64,000 nucleotides of DNA from Variovorax paradoxus (GCF_022009635.1 NZ_CP091716.1:6876501-6940500); one strand, 5' to 3'; shown: positions 18,484 to 27,412, counted from the first letter of the stretch. Numbers and translations: made by a program. Notes: generated from the letters alone by a model not told the origin.

Positions 18484-18960
18484 ATGGAAAGCATTGACAA
18501 GTTCGACCTTGCAATCCTGCAAGAACTGCAGGCCGACGGCCGCCTCACCAACGCCGAGCTGGCGCAGCGCGTGGGCCTCTCTGCTGCGCCCTGCTGGCGC
18601 CGGGTGCGCGCGCTGGAGGAAGCCGGCTTCATCAAGGGCTACCACGCCGAGATCGACCGCCACAAGATCGGCCTGGGCGTGCTGGCCTTCGTGCGCGTGG
18701 ACACCGAGCGCGTGACGCACGAAGCCACGCGCAAGCTGGAAGACGCCATCCGCAAGCTGCCCGACGTGGTGGCCTGCCACTACATCAGCGGCACGGGCAC
18801 CTTCGAGCTGCAGGTGGTGGCGCAGGACCTGGACAGCTTCTCGGCCTTCGCGCGCCAGCACCTGATGAATCTGCCGAACGTGAAAGACCTGCACACCAGC
18901 TTCTCGCTGGGCGAGGTGAAGGCCAGCAGCGCACTGCCGCTGGGGCACCTGGCGCGCTGA
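18484..18960 (+). CDS. Lrp/AsnC family transcriptional regulator
   Basis: The 158-residue protein has the N-terminal helix-turn-helix (FDLAILQELQADGRLTNAEL, then VGLSAAPCWRRVRALEEAGF) and a C-terminal RAM/ligand-binding domain with VACHYISGTGTFELQVVAQD. It should sense an amino acid and control the divergent indolepyruvate oxidoreductase gene. No clear Shine-Dalgarno precedes the ATG, where the palindrome at 18460-18477 sits instead. Confidence 0.95.
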   Translation: MESIDKFDLAILQELQADGRLTNAELAQRVGLSAAPCWRRVRALEEAGFIKGYHAEIDRHKIGLGVLAFVRVDTERVTHEATRKLEDAIRKLPDVVACHYISGTGTFELQVVAQDLDSFSAFARQHLMNLPNVKDLHTSFSLGEVKASSALPLGHLAR

Positions 18961-18986
18961 TCGGCGGAAAGCGGGCGGGAACGAAA

Positions 18987-19014
18987 AAAGCCGGCTCATC
19001 GCGAAGCCGGCTTT
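18987..19014. terminator. Bidirectional terminator between Lrp and Roadblock genes
   Basis: AAAGCCGGCT pairs perfectly with AGCCGGCTTT around an 8-base loop. On the minus strand the right arm is followed by TTT, making a good U-tract for the Roadblock gene that ends at 19062; on the plus strand it serves the Lrp gene ending at 18960. Confidence 0.8.
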
Positions 19015-19061
19015 AAGGCGGAAGCGGGCGGGGACGTTCCCCCGCACCGTCTTTCAGCAGA

Positions 19062-19421
19062 TCAGAAGGTGATTTCCTTCTCGACTTCCTGCAGCTTGCG
19101 GCGCGCCAGCGCCAGGTTCGACTTGGCCTTGTCGAGCACGTAGTAGATGAACACGCCTTCCTTCTGCGCCAGCGGGCGCAGCAGGTGGTATTGCTTGCCC
19201 AGGGTGATCAGGATGTCCTCGATCACGTCGTTCAGGCCCAGCGAGCGCATGGTCTTGAGCTTGGCGCGCACGACCTCGGTGTTGCCGGCGGCGGCCACTT
19301 CCAGGTCGACGCCGGTGCCGGCGGCGCCCAGCATCATGCCGCTGGACGAATCGACCACGGCGGCGCACATGGCGCCGTCGGCGGTCAGGAGGTTGTCAAT
19401 GCTTTGCTGGATCGTTGCCAT
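19062..19421 (-). CDS. Roadblock/LC7-like domain protein
   Basis: The 119-residue protein begins MATIQQSIDNLLTADGAMCA and shows the alternating helix-strand pattern of Roadblock/LC7 domains, with VVDSSSGMMLGAAGTGVDLE as the first strand pair and a helical C-terminus (LDKAKSNLALARRKLQEVEK). In bacteria such proteins regulate or scaffold small Ras-like GTPases, as MglB does for MglA. It is the last gene of a four-gene minus-strand cluster containing a GTPase and a second Roadblock gene. The assignment rests on fold pattern and context, without catalytic residues. Confidence 0.7.
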   Translation of the reverse strand: MATIQQSIDNLLTADGAMCAAVVDSSSGMMLGAAGTGVDLEVAAAGNTEVVRAKLKTMRSLGLNDVIEDILITLGKQYHLLRPLAQKEGVFIYYVLDKAKSNLALARRKLQEVEKEITF

Positions 19422-19518
19422 TTCGAGTGTTTCCTGTCGTTCATGCGTATGAAAAGAGCGGGGACGCCGCATGCAAACTCGTCCCCGCTCGCTGATTCGG
19501 TGGGTGGAAGGCGGGGCG

Positions 19519-19929
19519 CTAGGACGCCTGCTGCGCTTCTTCGGGCTGGTGCGCCTCGAGCAGCTTCACGCAGGCGGCGGTGCGGTACATGACCTGCGCA
19601 AGCACCGCGCTGGCGCCGGCGATCACGTTCACCACCAGTTCGGTCTCGCCGTTGCGCACCGGGCTGAACAGGGCGAAGCCGTCGTCGGTGGCCACGGTCG
19701 TGCACTTGCAGCGGCCCAGCCGCGCTTCCTGCGACACGACAGCGCCCATGGCGGAAATGGAGCTGGCCATGGCCGCGATGCGCGACGGATCGACATCGCG
19801 CAGGCTGGCGCTGGCGATCTCGAAGCCGTCGGGCGTGGCGATGACCACGGTGGTCACGCCCGCGATGTCCTCCAGGATGCGCTGCGCCTCGGAGGCGGCC
19901 TTGAGCTTGAGAAGACGGCTGATGTTCAA
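19519..19929 (-). CDS. Roadblock/LC7 domain protein
   Basis: The 136-residue protein reads MNISRLLKLKAASEAQRILE followed by VTTVVIATPDGFEIASASLR and AAMASSISAMGAVVSQEARL, the classical Roadblock/LC7 arrangement. The start is TTG at 19927-19929: it overlaps the GTPase gene's TGA, with GGAG about 7 bases upstream, and no ATG lies nearby. Tight coupling to the GTPase gene implies a fixed stoichiometry and probably a direct partnership, as GAP, GEF or scaffold. Confidence 0.85.
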   Translation of the reverse strand: MNISRLLKLKAASEAQRILEDIAGVTTVVIATPDGFEIASASLRDVDPSRIAAMASSISAMGAVVSQEARLGRCKCTTVATDDGFALFSPVRNGETELVVNVIAGASAVLAQVMYRTAACVKLLEAHQPEEAQQAS

Positions 19930-20468
19930 AGGGTGGCTCCGGTGTCTGAGACTTCGATCTGCATCAGGAGCGTCTCGATCAGTGAAATGACGTCGCTGCC
20001 TTTTCGCAGGTCGACGGCCAGCACCGGCATCACCAGCCCGCGGGCGTGGAGTGCGCGTGCGTAGTCGTCCAGCGACGGCGACGGATGGGACTCGCTGCGG
20101 CTGATGCCCAGCGCGCAGGGCATGTCCTGCAGCGCGTCGGCAAAGCCGTCGAGGTAGGTGGCCAGGTCTTCCAGCGGCGCGGGGCGCGAGTTGTCCAGCA
20201 GGATGGCCAGGCCCAGCGCGTCGCGGACCAGGATCTTCCACATGAAGTCGAAGCGGCTCTGCCCCGGCGTGCCGTACAGGCGCAGCCGGTCGCCGTTGTC
20301 CAGCGTGAGCTCCCCGAAGTCCAGGCCCACGGTGGTGGTGGCCTTGGCCACCGAGGCGTCGGCGTTAGCGACGTCGGTGGAAATGGGTGCCCGCTCGCTG
20401 ATGGCGGCGATGGCGGTGGTCTTGCCGACGCCCATCGGCCCCGTGAAGACGAGTTTGTATTCCCTCAA
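19926..20468 (-). CDS. Small Ras-like GTPase (MglA-related)
   Basis: The 180-residue protein has a P-loop FTGPMGVGKTT at residues 8-18, a switch I region with conserved Thr in ATTTVGLDFGEL near 43-54, and a G3 motif YGTPGQ at 65-70 in place of the Ras DxxGQ, the form seen in bacterial MglA-like GTPases. The G4 motif (N/TKxD) that gives guanine specificity is not recognisable; the equivalent strand reads ALGISRSESH. No lipidation motif is present. It lies between an unknown protein gene and the two Roadblock genes, so it is probably a polarity or signalling switch. Confidence 0.85.
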   Translation of the reverse strand: MREYKLVFTGPMGVGKTTAIAAISERAPISTDVANADASVAKATTTVGLDFGELTLDNGDRLRLYGTPGQSRFDFMWKILVRDALGLAILLDNSRPAPLEDLATYLDGFADALQDMPCALGISRSESHPSPSLDDYARALHARGLVMPVLAVDLRKGSDVISLIETLLMQIEVSDTGATL

Positions 20469-20528
20469 GCGATTTCCCCTGGACGCGCGAACGGATGGAT
20501 GAAGAAAGAAAAATGGACCACGCGGCGC

Positions 20529-21161
20529 TCAGGCCAGCCCGAGGCGCCGGCGGATGCGCGAGAGCAGCCCGGTCCGCTCGCGTGCGGCGCCTTCGGCCGT
20601 GAGGGCGTCGCGGGCGGCGGCGTCGGGCGACCAGGCCAGCACGCCTTCCTGCTCGAGCAGGCCCATGAAGGTCGAGCATTCGTCGACGTCCACGCGGCTG
20701 AGCGCGCTCAGGCTTTCGGCCGACTGCGCGCTCTTGGAGAGCGCTGCGGCCAGCCGCAGGTACACGGGGTTGCGCTGCATCGTGACCTGCGCGGGCCAGC
20801 GGATCAGCGAGGCGCGGTCGCGCGCCGAGCGCACGACGGCTGCGGCGGCCACCTTGCCGTTGCGGACGCCGGGCGTCACTTCATTCAGCAGGTCGACCAG
20901 TTCTTCCGCGAAGATCGGCCGCGCCAGCGACCGGCCGCCGGCATGCACTTCGCCGCGCTGAACCACGGGCACGACGACAAAAGGGGCGGAAGGCGCGTGC
21001 CAGGCGTCGACTGCCGCCGTGCTGTCCACCAGCAGGACGTCGCAATTGCCCGACTCGCTCACGGTCCACGGGGTGCGCAGGTTGGAGCTCAGGCGGACGA
21101 TGATCCTCAGGAGCTCGACTTCCACTTTCGGGATCCCCATGACCCCCAGGACGAGTGACAT
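20529..21161 (-). CDS. Conserved protein of the GTPase/Roadblock cluster, function unknown
   Basis: The 210-residue soluble protein is not recognised. The first 100 residues alternate strands and helices (SLVLGVMGIPKVEVELLRII, GNCDVLLVDST, PFVVVPVVQRGE), reminiscent of a receiver-like fold without its acidic pocket. The second half is helical and ends in a basic tail (LLSRIRRRLGLA). The ATG at 21161 is preferred to an upstream TTG because GGAAG lies 6 bases before it. It is the first gene of the cluster, 60 bases before the GTPase, and may be the regulator or effector of the module (inference). Confidence 0.6.
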   Translation of the reverse strand: MSLVLGVMGIPKVEVELLRIIVRLSSNLRTPWTVSESGNCDVLLVDSTAAVDAWHAPSAPFVVVPVVQRGEVHAGGRSLARPIFAEELVDLLNEVTPGVRNGKVAAAAVVRSARDRASLIRWPAQVTMQRNPVYLRLAAALSKSAQSAESLSALSRVDVDECSTFMGLLEQEGVLAWSPDAAARDALTAEGAARERTGLLSRIRRRLGLA

Positions 21162-21390
21162 AACTGCTTCCGGCGCGTGTTTCAAATGGTCAGATATTGC
21201 TACATATGAGAACTAAATGATTCCGGAAGGCTGAATTGGCGGCGCGGCGCGAGAACAAATGCACAGGGAAAATTCATTTTTGATGCGCTGCAGCAACTCT
21301 CCGGGCGCCGTCCGACCCCGGTCGGGCACCAGTCTTGCAGGCATAGAATCCCCGGCCTCCAAAGCCACAATCCACTCCCCGGGAGACCTC

Positions 21391-22155
21391 ATGAACCGCA
21401 TCCGGCGCGTCATTTCACTCGGCCTCGTTGCCACCGCCGCCACCTTCGCGCTCGGTGCCCAGGCCCAGAACCGCGAACTCACGGTGGCTTCCAGCGCCAC
21501 CTACGCGCCCTTCGCCTTCGAGAACAAGGACAAGCAGATCGTCGGCTTCGACATCGACATCATCAACGCCATCGCCAAGCAGCAGGGCCTGAAGATCAAG
21601 ATCGTCAACACGCCCTTCACCGGCATCTTCGGCGCGCTGAACAACGGCGACGTCGACCTCGTGATCTCGGGCGTCACCATCAACGACAAGCGCAAGCAGA
21701 GCTACGACTTCACGCCGCCCTACTTCGCGGCCCGCCAGCTGATCGCGTTGCCGAAGAACAGCAAGGTCACCTCGCTGAAGGACCTGGCCGGCAAGAAGAT
21801 CGCCGTGGTGAGCGCCTCCACCGCCGACGACATCGCCTCGCGCGAATTCGGCAAGACCAGCCCCGACATCCGCCGCTTCGAGAGCACGCCGCTCATCATT
21901 TCCGAGCTGGCCGGCGGCGGCGTCGACGCGGCCATGGGCGACAACGGCGTCATTGCCTACCGCGTGGCGCAGAACCCCGACCTGAAGACCATCGACGACA
22001 AATCCTTCCCCGAGGAAGGCTTCGGCATCGTCGTGAAGAAGGGCGACAAGGCCCTGCTGGACAAGCTCACCGCCGGCCTCGCGGCCATCCGCGCCGACGG
22101 CAGCTACGTGACCATCTACAAGAAGTGGTTCAACAAGGACCCGAACGTGCGCTGA
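21391..22155 (+). CDS. Amino-acid ABC transporter substrate-binding protein
   Basis: The 254-residue periplasmic protein has a signal peptide (RVISLGLVATAATFALGAQAQ, in part) and family 3 solute-binding motifs: LTVASSATYAPFAFENKDKQ, GFDIDIINAIAKQ and GVTINDKRKQSYDFTPPYF. The size and motif set suit a polar amino-acid receptor. The strong Shine-Dalgarno GGGAG 6 bases before ATG 21391 fixes the start. The cognate permease follows, separated by a hairpin terminator; no ATPase gene is present. Confidence 0.93.
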   Translation: MNRIRRVISLGLVATAATFALGAQAQNRELTVASSATYAPFAFENKDKQIVGFDIDIINAIAKQQGLKIKIVNTPFTGIFGALNNGDVDLVISGVTINDKRKQSYDFTPPYFAARQLIALPKNSKVTSLKDLAGKKIAVVSASTADDIASREFGKTSPDIRRFESTPLIISELAGGGVDAAMGDNGVIAYRVAQNPDLKTIDDKSFPEEGFGIVVKKGDKALLDKLTAGLAAIRADGSYVTIYKKWFNKDPNVR

Positions 22156-22177
22156 GCCGCACGGCATTTTCCTGAAC

Positions 22178-22199
22178 ACGGCCGCCCCCAAGCGGCCGT
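22178..22199 (+). terminator. Hairpin between binding protein and permease genes
   Basis: ACGGCCGC and GCGGCCGT form a perfect 8-bp stem around CCCCAA, followed by TTCGTTTTCC. It lies 22 bases after the binding-protein stop and 43 before the permease start. A partial terminator here would give more binding protein than permease, a common need in ABC importers. Confidence 0.75.
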
Positions 22200-22242
22200 T
22201 TCGTTTTCCGTTGATTGATCGAGAGAGTTTGAGGAAGTAAGC

Positions 22243-23013
22243 ATGGAACAACCGGTGCTGCTGTTCGGATGGTTCCGCTGGGACATCCTGGTCGAATACA
22301 AGGACCTGTTCTGGCAGGGCGCATGGATGACGCTGCGCATGACGGTGGTCTGCGTGCTGCTGGGTTCCAGCTGGGGCCTGTGCCTGGCGCTCGCGCGGCT
22401 GGCGCAGCCGCGCCACGCGCCCTGGACCTGGGTCGCGCGCTTCTTCCTGCGCTGGCCGGCCACGGTGTACGTGAGCTTCTTCCGCGGCACGCCGCTGTTC
22501 GTGCAGATCCTGCTGATCCACTTCGCGGTGATGCCGGTGTTCATCCACCCGACCTCGGGCCTGCTGATCGACGGCGAACTGGCGCGCACGCTCAAGCAGG
22601 AGCACGGCGCGCTCATCTCGGGCGTGGTGGCCCTCACGCTCAACTCGGCGGCCTACATCTCCGAGGTGTTCCGCGCCGGCATCCAGTCGATCTCGCGCGG
22701 GCAGTTCGACGCCGGCCGCTCGCTCGGTTTCTCGCCCGCGCAGGTGATGCGCTACGTGGTGCTGCCGCAGGCCTTCCGCCGCATGCTGCCGCCGCTGGGC
22801 AACAACGCCATCGCGCTGCTGAAAGACACCTCGCTGGTCTCCGCCATCGGCCTGGCCGAGCTGGCCTACGCCGCCCGCACCGTGGCCGGCGCCTATGCGC
22901 GCTACTGGGAGCCGTACCTCGCGATCTCGGTGATCTACTGGGTGATGACGCTGGTGCTGACCACGCTGCTGCGGCGCCTGGAAATCCGCCTCGCGCGCAG
23001 CGATCGGGGCTGA
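22243..23013 (+). CDS. Amino-acid ABC transporter permease
   Basis: The 256-residue inner-membrane protein has about five hydrophobic segments and the polar amino-acid (HisMQ-type) permease signature, including the cytoplasmic EAA loop ISRGQFDAGRSLGFSPAQVM and the earlier YVSFFRGTPLFVQILLIH. It probably works as a homodimer with the binding protein encoded upstream. The ATPase is not adjacent and must be encoded elsewhere or shared. A GAGGAAG Shine-Dalgarno precedes the ATG. Confidence 0.93.
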   Translation: MEQPVLLFGWFRWDILVEYKDLFWQGAWMTLRMTVVCVLLGSSWGLCLALARLAQPRHAPWTWVARFFLRWPATVYVSFFRGTPLFVQILLIHFAVMPVFIHPTSGLLIDGELARTLKQEHGALISGVVALTLNSAAYISEVFRAGIQSISRGQFDAGRSLGFSPAQVMRYVVLPQAFRRMLPPLGNNAIALLKDTSLVSAIGLAELAYAARTVAGAYARYWEPYLAISVIYWVMTLVLTTLLRRLEIRLARSDRG

Positions 23014-23055
23014 CAAGGCGCGAGAGGAAAAAGGGCCGCGCCACAATAACGGCAC

Positions 23056-24681
23056 ATGCCACCCATATCCCCCGAAGAAACGCCTATCCCGCCCCAGCGG
23101 CCGCAGCCCTCGAAGCTCGCGGCCCTCGAGCCCCTCAAGCTCCCCGTGTTCCGCATGCTGTGGAGCACCTGGCTCATCGCCAACATCTGCATGTGGATGA
23201 ACGATGTGGCCGCCGCGTGGATGATGACCTCGCTGACCACCTCGCCCATCTGGGTGGCGCTGGTGCAGTCGGCCTCCACCTTGCCGGTGTTCCTGCTGGG
23301 CCTGCCCAGCGGCGCGCTGGCCGACATCCTCGATCGCCGGCGCTGGCTGGTGGCCACGCAGTTCTGGCTGGCCGGCACCGCCGTCGTGCTGTGCGCCGCG
23401 CTGGCGCTCGACCTCATGACCGCCCCGCTGCTGCTGGCGCTGACCTTTGCCAACGGCATCGGCCTGGCGCTGCGCTGGCCGGTGTTCGCGGCCATCGTGC
23501 CCGAGCTGGTGCCCCGGCCGCAGCTGCCGGCGGCGCTGGGTCTGAACGGCATCGCCATGAACGCCTCGCGCATCGTCGGGCCGCTCACGGCCGGCATGCT
23601 CATCGCGAGCGCGGGCACCGTGTGGGTGTTCGCGCTCAACGCGGTGCTGTCGGTGGCCTCGGGCTTCGTGGTGCTGCGCTGGCGGCGCGAGCACACGCCC
23701 AACCCGCTGGGCCGCGAGAAGCTGGTGAGCGCGATGCGCGTGGGCGTGCAGTTCGTGCGGCAGTCGCAGCGCATGCGCGCTGTGCTCACGCGCATCTCGA
23801 TCTTCTTCTTCCACTCCACCGCCCTGCTGGCGTTGCTGCCGCTGCTGGCGCGCAACCTGGAGGGCGGCGGCGCCGGCACCTTCACCCTGCTGCTGGCGGC
23901 GATGGGCTCGGGCGCGATCATCGCGGTGCTGTTCCTGCCTCGGCTGCGCCAGGCGCTGGGACGCGACCAGCTGGTGCTGCGCGGCACGCTGCTGCAGTCG
24001 GGCGCCACGGCGGTGATGGCGGTCGCGCCCAATGCATGGGTCGCGGTGCCGGCGATGTTCTTCGGCGGCATGGCCTGGATCACGGTGGCCAACTCGCTCT
24101 CGGTGTCGGCGCAGCTGGCGCTGCCCGACTGGGTGCGGGCGCGCGGCATGTCGATGTACCAGATGGCCATCATGGGCGCCAGCGCCATCGGCGCCGCGAT
24201 CTGGGGGCAGGTGGCGACCATCGGCACGCTGCAGATCAGCCTGGTCATCGCCGCCGCGAGCGGCACGCTGCTGATGCTCGCGGCCCTGCGCTGGGTGACC
24301 GACGTGAGCGGCGAGGACGACACCCGCCCCGCCCAGGCCGGCTGGGCCGCCGGGCCGCCGGCCGAGGCGCCGCAGGAAGACGGCCGCGTGGTGATCACGG
24401 TCGAGTTCCTGATCGACCCTGCGCGCGCCGCCGCCTTCCACCTCGTGATGCAGCAGACCCGCCGCGCACGCCTGAGCCAGGGCGCCATCGGCTGGGAGCT
24501 GCTGCACGACATCGCGCAGCCCGAGCGCTATGTGGAGCAGATCGTCGACGAGTCGTGGACCGACCACCTGCGCCGCTTCAACCGCGCCACGGCCTCCGAC
24601 ATGGCGCTGCGCGAACGGCGGCTGGCCTTCCACCTGGGCGAATCGCCGCCGGTGGTCACCCGGTACGTGGTGCGGCGCTGA
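23056..24681 (+). CDS. MFS transporter, MFS_3 (enterobactin-exporter-like) family
   Basis: The 541-residue protein has twelve membrane segments ending near residue 415, with the conserved opening LPVFRMLWSTWLIANICMWM (offset by two residues) and LPSGALADILDRRRWL of the MFS_3 exporters. After the transmembrane part comes a soluble C-terminal domain (about 435-541) starting VVITVEFLIDPARAAAFHLV, the ferredoxin-like domain known in this family. The substrate is unknown; siderophores or drugs are the precedents. The gene stands alone, 42 bases after the permease, with no obvious Shine-Dalgarno. Confidence 0.85.
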   Translation: MPPISPEETPIPPQRPQPSKLAALEPLKLPVFRMLWSTWLIANICMWMNDVAAAWMMTSLTTSPIWVALVQSASTLPVFLLGLPSGALADILDRRRWLVATQFWLAGTAVVLCAALALDLMTAPLLLALTFANGIGLALRWPVFAAIVPELVPRPQLPAALGLNGIAMNASRIVGPLTAGMLIASAGTVWVFALNAVLSVASGFVVLRWRREHTPNPLGREKLVSAMRVGVQFVRQSQRMRAVLTRISIFFFHSTALLALLPLLARNLEGGGAGTFTLLLAAMGSGAIIAVLFLPRLRQALGRDQLVLRGTLLQSGATAVMAVAPNAWVAVPAMFFGGMAWITVANSLSVSAQLALPDWVRARGMSMYQMAIMGASAIGAAIWGQVATIGTLQISLVIAAASGTLLMLAALRWVTDVSGEDDTRPAQAGWAAGPPAEAPQEDGRVVITVEFLIDPARAAAFHLVMQQTRRARLSQGAIGWELLHDIAQPERYVEQIVDESWTDHLRRFNRATASDMALRERRLAFHLGESPPVVTRYVVRR

Positions 24682-24801
24682 GGCTTGCTGCGTCTCGCTG
24701 CCGCAACAGTGGCGGGCCCCGGAATTGTTTCTTGATGGTGGATCGTGCCAAATGGCCGGGCATCTCCGGCCCCAGGGCAGTACAAGAGACGAGGAGCACG
24801 C

Positions 24802-27402
24802 ATGCATATCGAGCGAACGCATCGATTTCCGCGCCACATCCCGGTTCCCCTTGTTTCATCTCTCGCGGCGGTCCTTGCCGCACTCACAGGCGGCGGCGCG
24901 CACGCCGCCTGCGGTCCCACTCTTACGCCCGCCACCGGTGACACGGTGGTCTGCGACGGCACCACCGGCGGCTCGACCAGCGTGACCGCCCAGCCGGGCA
25001 GCACCGGCGTCGGCATCACGGTGAACGCCGGTGCCACGCTGAGCACCAATGCCACCCAGGCGCTGCTGGTGCGCGACGGCAGCAGCATCACCAACAACGG
25101 CACGATCAGCATCTCGGGCGGCTCGGGTGGTACGCGCGGCGCGATGATCTCCACCGGCAACGACAACACACTGACCAACAACGGCACCATCCGCACCACG
25201 AGCGGAGGCACGGTGGGCATGCTGGTGACGTTGACGAGCAGCACCCGCACGCTGCTCACGAACACCGGCAGCATCACCACCACGGGCGGCGCCTCGCACG
25301 GCATTTCCACGCTGGGGCCGGGCAATACCGTCATCAACAGCGGCACCATCGACGTCAGCGGCACCGCGGCCAAGGGCGTCTACCTGCAGGGCGGCAACCT
25401 CGTCGCCAACCTGCTGGTCAATACCGGCACCATCCGCGCGACAGGCGCCAACACTTCGACCACCAACGGCTTCGCGAGCGCGGTGCATGTGAACACGCTC
25501 AGCGCGAGCTTCTTCTCGCAGGTCGAGAACCGGGCCGGCGGCGTGCTCTCCAGCGCCAGCGACTACGGCTACCGAGGACAGAACGGCAACGACACGCTGA
25601 TCAATGCCGGCTTCATCGAAGGGCACGGCGGCAGCAACAACGACGGCGCGATCCTCATGGGCGGCGGCGGCACCGGCACGCTGATCCTGCAGACCGGCTC
25701 GGTCATCAGGGGTGCGGCCGACGGCGGCAACGCAAGCAGCGATGCATTCCTCGAAGGCAGCGGCACCATCGACAACGCCTTTCGCAATTTCCAGAATCTC
25801 ACGATGCGCGGCACCCGGTGGTCGTGGCAGACCGACGCGAGCTTCTCCAACTCGATCCGCATCGAGTCCGGCCGCTTCGACCTGCCCGCGACGCTAGCCA
25901 GCCCCAGCATCGCCGTGCTGCCCGGCGCCACGGTCGCAGGTACCGGCACCTTCGCGGGCAACGTGACGAACCAGGGCACCTTGCTGCCTGGCCCCAATGA
26001 CGGCGTCAACTTCGGCGCCTTCACGGTGCGCGGCAACTACTTCGGCGGAAGCGGCGCGCTGGTGCAGGTCAACACGGTGCTGGCCGGCGACAACGCGCCG
26101 TCGGACAAGCTGGTGATCGACGGCGGTGCGGCCTCGGGCGGCACCGGGCTGCGCGTCGTCAACCGCGGCGGGCTGGGGGCGCCCACGCTGGCCGACGGCA
26201 TCCTGGTGGTGCAGGCGGTCAACGGCGGCACCACTGCGGCCAAAGCCTTCTCGCTGACGCAGCCGGTCGAGGCCGGTGCCTACGACTACCACCTGTTCCG
26301 GGGCGGCGTCGCGGGCGGCAACCCCGACAACTGGTACCTGCGCAACAGCGGCTATGCGGTCGGCGGAACAGTGGTGGGCACTCCGGAGGAGGCCATCGAG
26401 ATCATGGGGCAGGTACCGGGTGGCGCGGCGTCGCTGGACCCCGTCCACCTGTATCGCCCCGAAGTCGCGCTCTACAGCAGCATGCCGCTGGTGGTTCGCC
26501 GTCTCGGACTTGCGCAGCTGGGCAGCTTCCACGACCGGCAGGGCGACCAGCAGTTGCTTGCGGGCGACGAAGGCTCGCAGGCCTCGTGGGGCCGCGTGTT
26601 CGGCGAAAGCACGCGGCAACGCCTGAACGGCGATGCAAATCCGCAGTTCGACGGCAGCATCTCCGGCCTGCAGCTCGGCCACGATGTCCTGATCGCCACC
26701 GACGCCGCGGGCGGGCGCAACCGGGTCGGCGTGCTGGGCGGCTACACCCGCGCCAGCGGCGACACCAGCGGCTCGGCCGGCGGCCTGGCCAACGCAGCCA
26801 CCGGGCGCCTGAGCATCGAGGGCTACAGCCTGGGCGCCTACTGGACCCGCGTGGCCAGCACCGGCTGGTACAGCGACGCCGTGCTCATGGCCACGCGCTT
26901 CAGCACCGACGCGCGCTCCACGCTCGGCCGCGGCGGCACGTCGCACGGCAACGCGGTGACGGCCTCGCTCGAGGCCGGCTACCCGCTGGCCCTGGGCGAC
27001 GGCGTCACGCTGCAGCCGCAGGCGCAACTGATCTGGCAGCGCAGCAGCATCGACAGCTTCGACGACGGCATCTCCGCCGTGGGCTTCCAGCGCGACAACA
27101 CCGTCACGGGACGGCTGGGCGCGCGGCTGGAGGGCAACTTCAGCGCCGGCGGCGGCACCTGGAAGCCCTACCTCAAGGCCAACCTGTGGCACACCTTCAG
27201 CGGCAGCAACGCGATCTTCTTCGGACCCACCGACCAGGTCGTGAACCGCCGCAACGCGAGCGCGCTGGAAGTCGGCGTGGGCTTGGTCGGGCAGCTGAAC
27301 AAGGTGATGGCGCTTTACGGCGGCCTGACCTATATCAGCGCCATCGGCAACACCCAGCAGACCGGCGTGCAGGGCCAGTTGGGGTTGCGGCTGCGCTGGT
27401 AG
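24802..27402 (+). CDS. Autotransporter outer-membrane beta-barrel protein
   Basis: The 866-residue protein starts with a long signal peptide ending at HAACGP (about residue 36). The passenger (about 40-560) is beta-helix-like, with repeats such as ITNNGTISIS, LTNNGTIRTT, LTNTGSITTT and VNTGTIRATG, and a short TFAGNVTNQGTLLPG block before the junction. The C-terminal 270 residues form the barrel (SWGRVFGESTRQRLNGD onward) and end in LRLRW, with the terminal aromatic residue typical of type Va autotransporters. GAGGAG lies 6 bases before ATG 24802. No protease or lipase catalytic motif is visible; an adhesin or surface-exposed passenger is likely. Confidence 0.9.
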   Translation: MHIERTHRFPRHIPVPLVSSLAAVLAALTGGGAHAACGPTLTPATGDTVVCDGTTGGSTSVTAQPGSTGVGITVNAGATLSTNATQALLVRDGSSITNNGTISISGGSGGTRGAMISTGNDNTLTNNGTIRTTSGGTVGMLVTLTSSTRTLLTNTGSITTTGGASHGISTLGPGNTVINSGTIDVSGTAAKGVYLQGGNLVANLLVNTGTIRATGANTSTTNGFASAVHVNTLSASFFSQVENRAGGVLSSASDYGYRGQNGNDTLINAGFIEGHGGSNNDGAILMGGGGTGTLILQTGSVIRGAADGGNASSDAFLEGSGTIDNAFRNFQNLTMRGTRWSWQTDASFSNSIRIESGRFDLPATLASPSIAVLPGATVAGTGTFAGNVTNQGTLLPGPNDGVNFGAFTVRGNYFGGSGALVQVNTVLAGDNAPSDKLVIDGGAASGGTGLRVVNRGGLGAPTLADGILVVQAVNGGTTAAKAFSLTQPVEAGAYDYHLFRGGVAGGNPDNWYLRNSGYAVGGTVVGTPEEAIEIMGQVPGGAASLDPVHLYRPEVALYSSMPLVVRRLGLAQLGSFHDRQGDQQLLAGDEGSQASWGRVFGESTRQRLNGDANPQFDGSISGLQLGHDVLIATDAAGGRNRVGVLGGYTRASGDTSGSAGGLANAATGRLSIEGYSLGAYWTRVASTGWYSDAVLMATRFSTDARSTLGRGGTSHGNAVTASLEAGYPLALGDGVTLQPQAQLIWQRSSIDSFDDGISAVGFQRDNTVTGRLGARLEGNFSAGGGTWKPYLKANLWHTFSGSNAIFFGPTDQVVNRRNASALEVGVGLVGQLNKVMALYGGLTYISAIGNTQQTGVQGQLGLRLRW

Positions 27403-27412
27403 CCCTCCCTGG

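Noticed and set aside
21415-24837. Open frame of 1140 codons on the minus strand
   Set aside because: It lies opposite the ABC and MFS genes, is rich in His/Arg/Gly/Gln with no domain, and is the expected antisense effect of high G+C codons.
24980-25500. Short repeated units (AACAACGGCACCATC and variants) as a possible CRISPR array
   Set aside because: They are codons for NNGTI-like repeats in the autotransporter passenger, irregular in spacing and inside an open frame.
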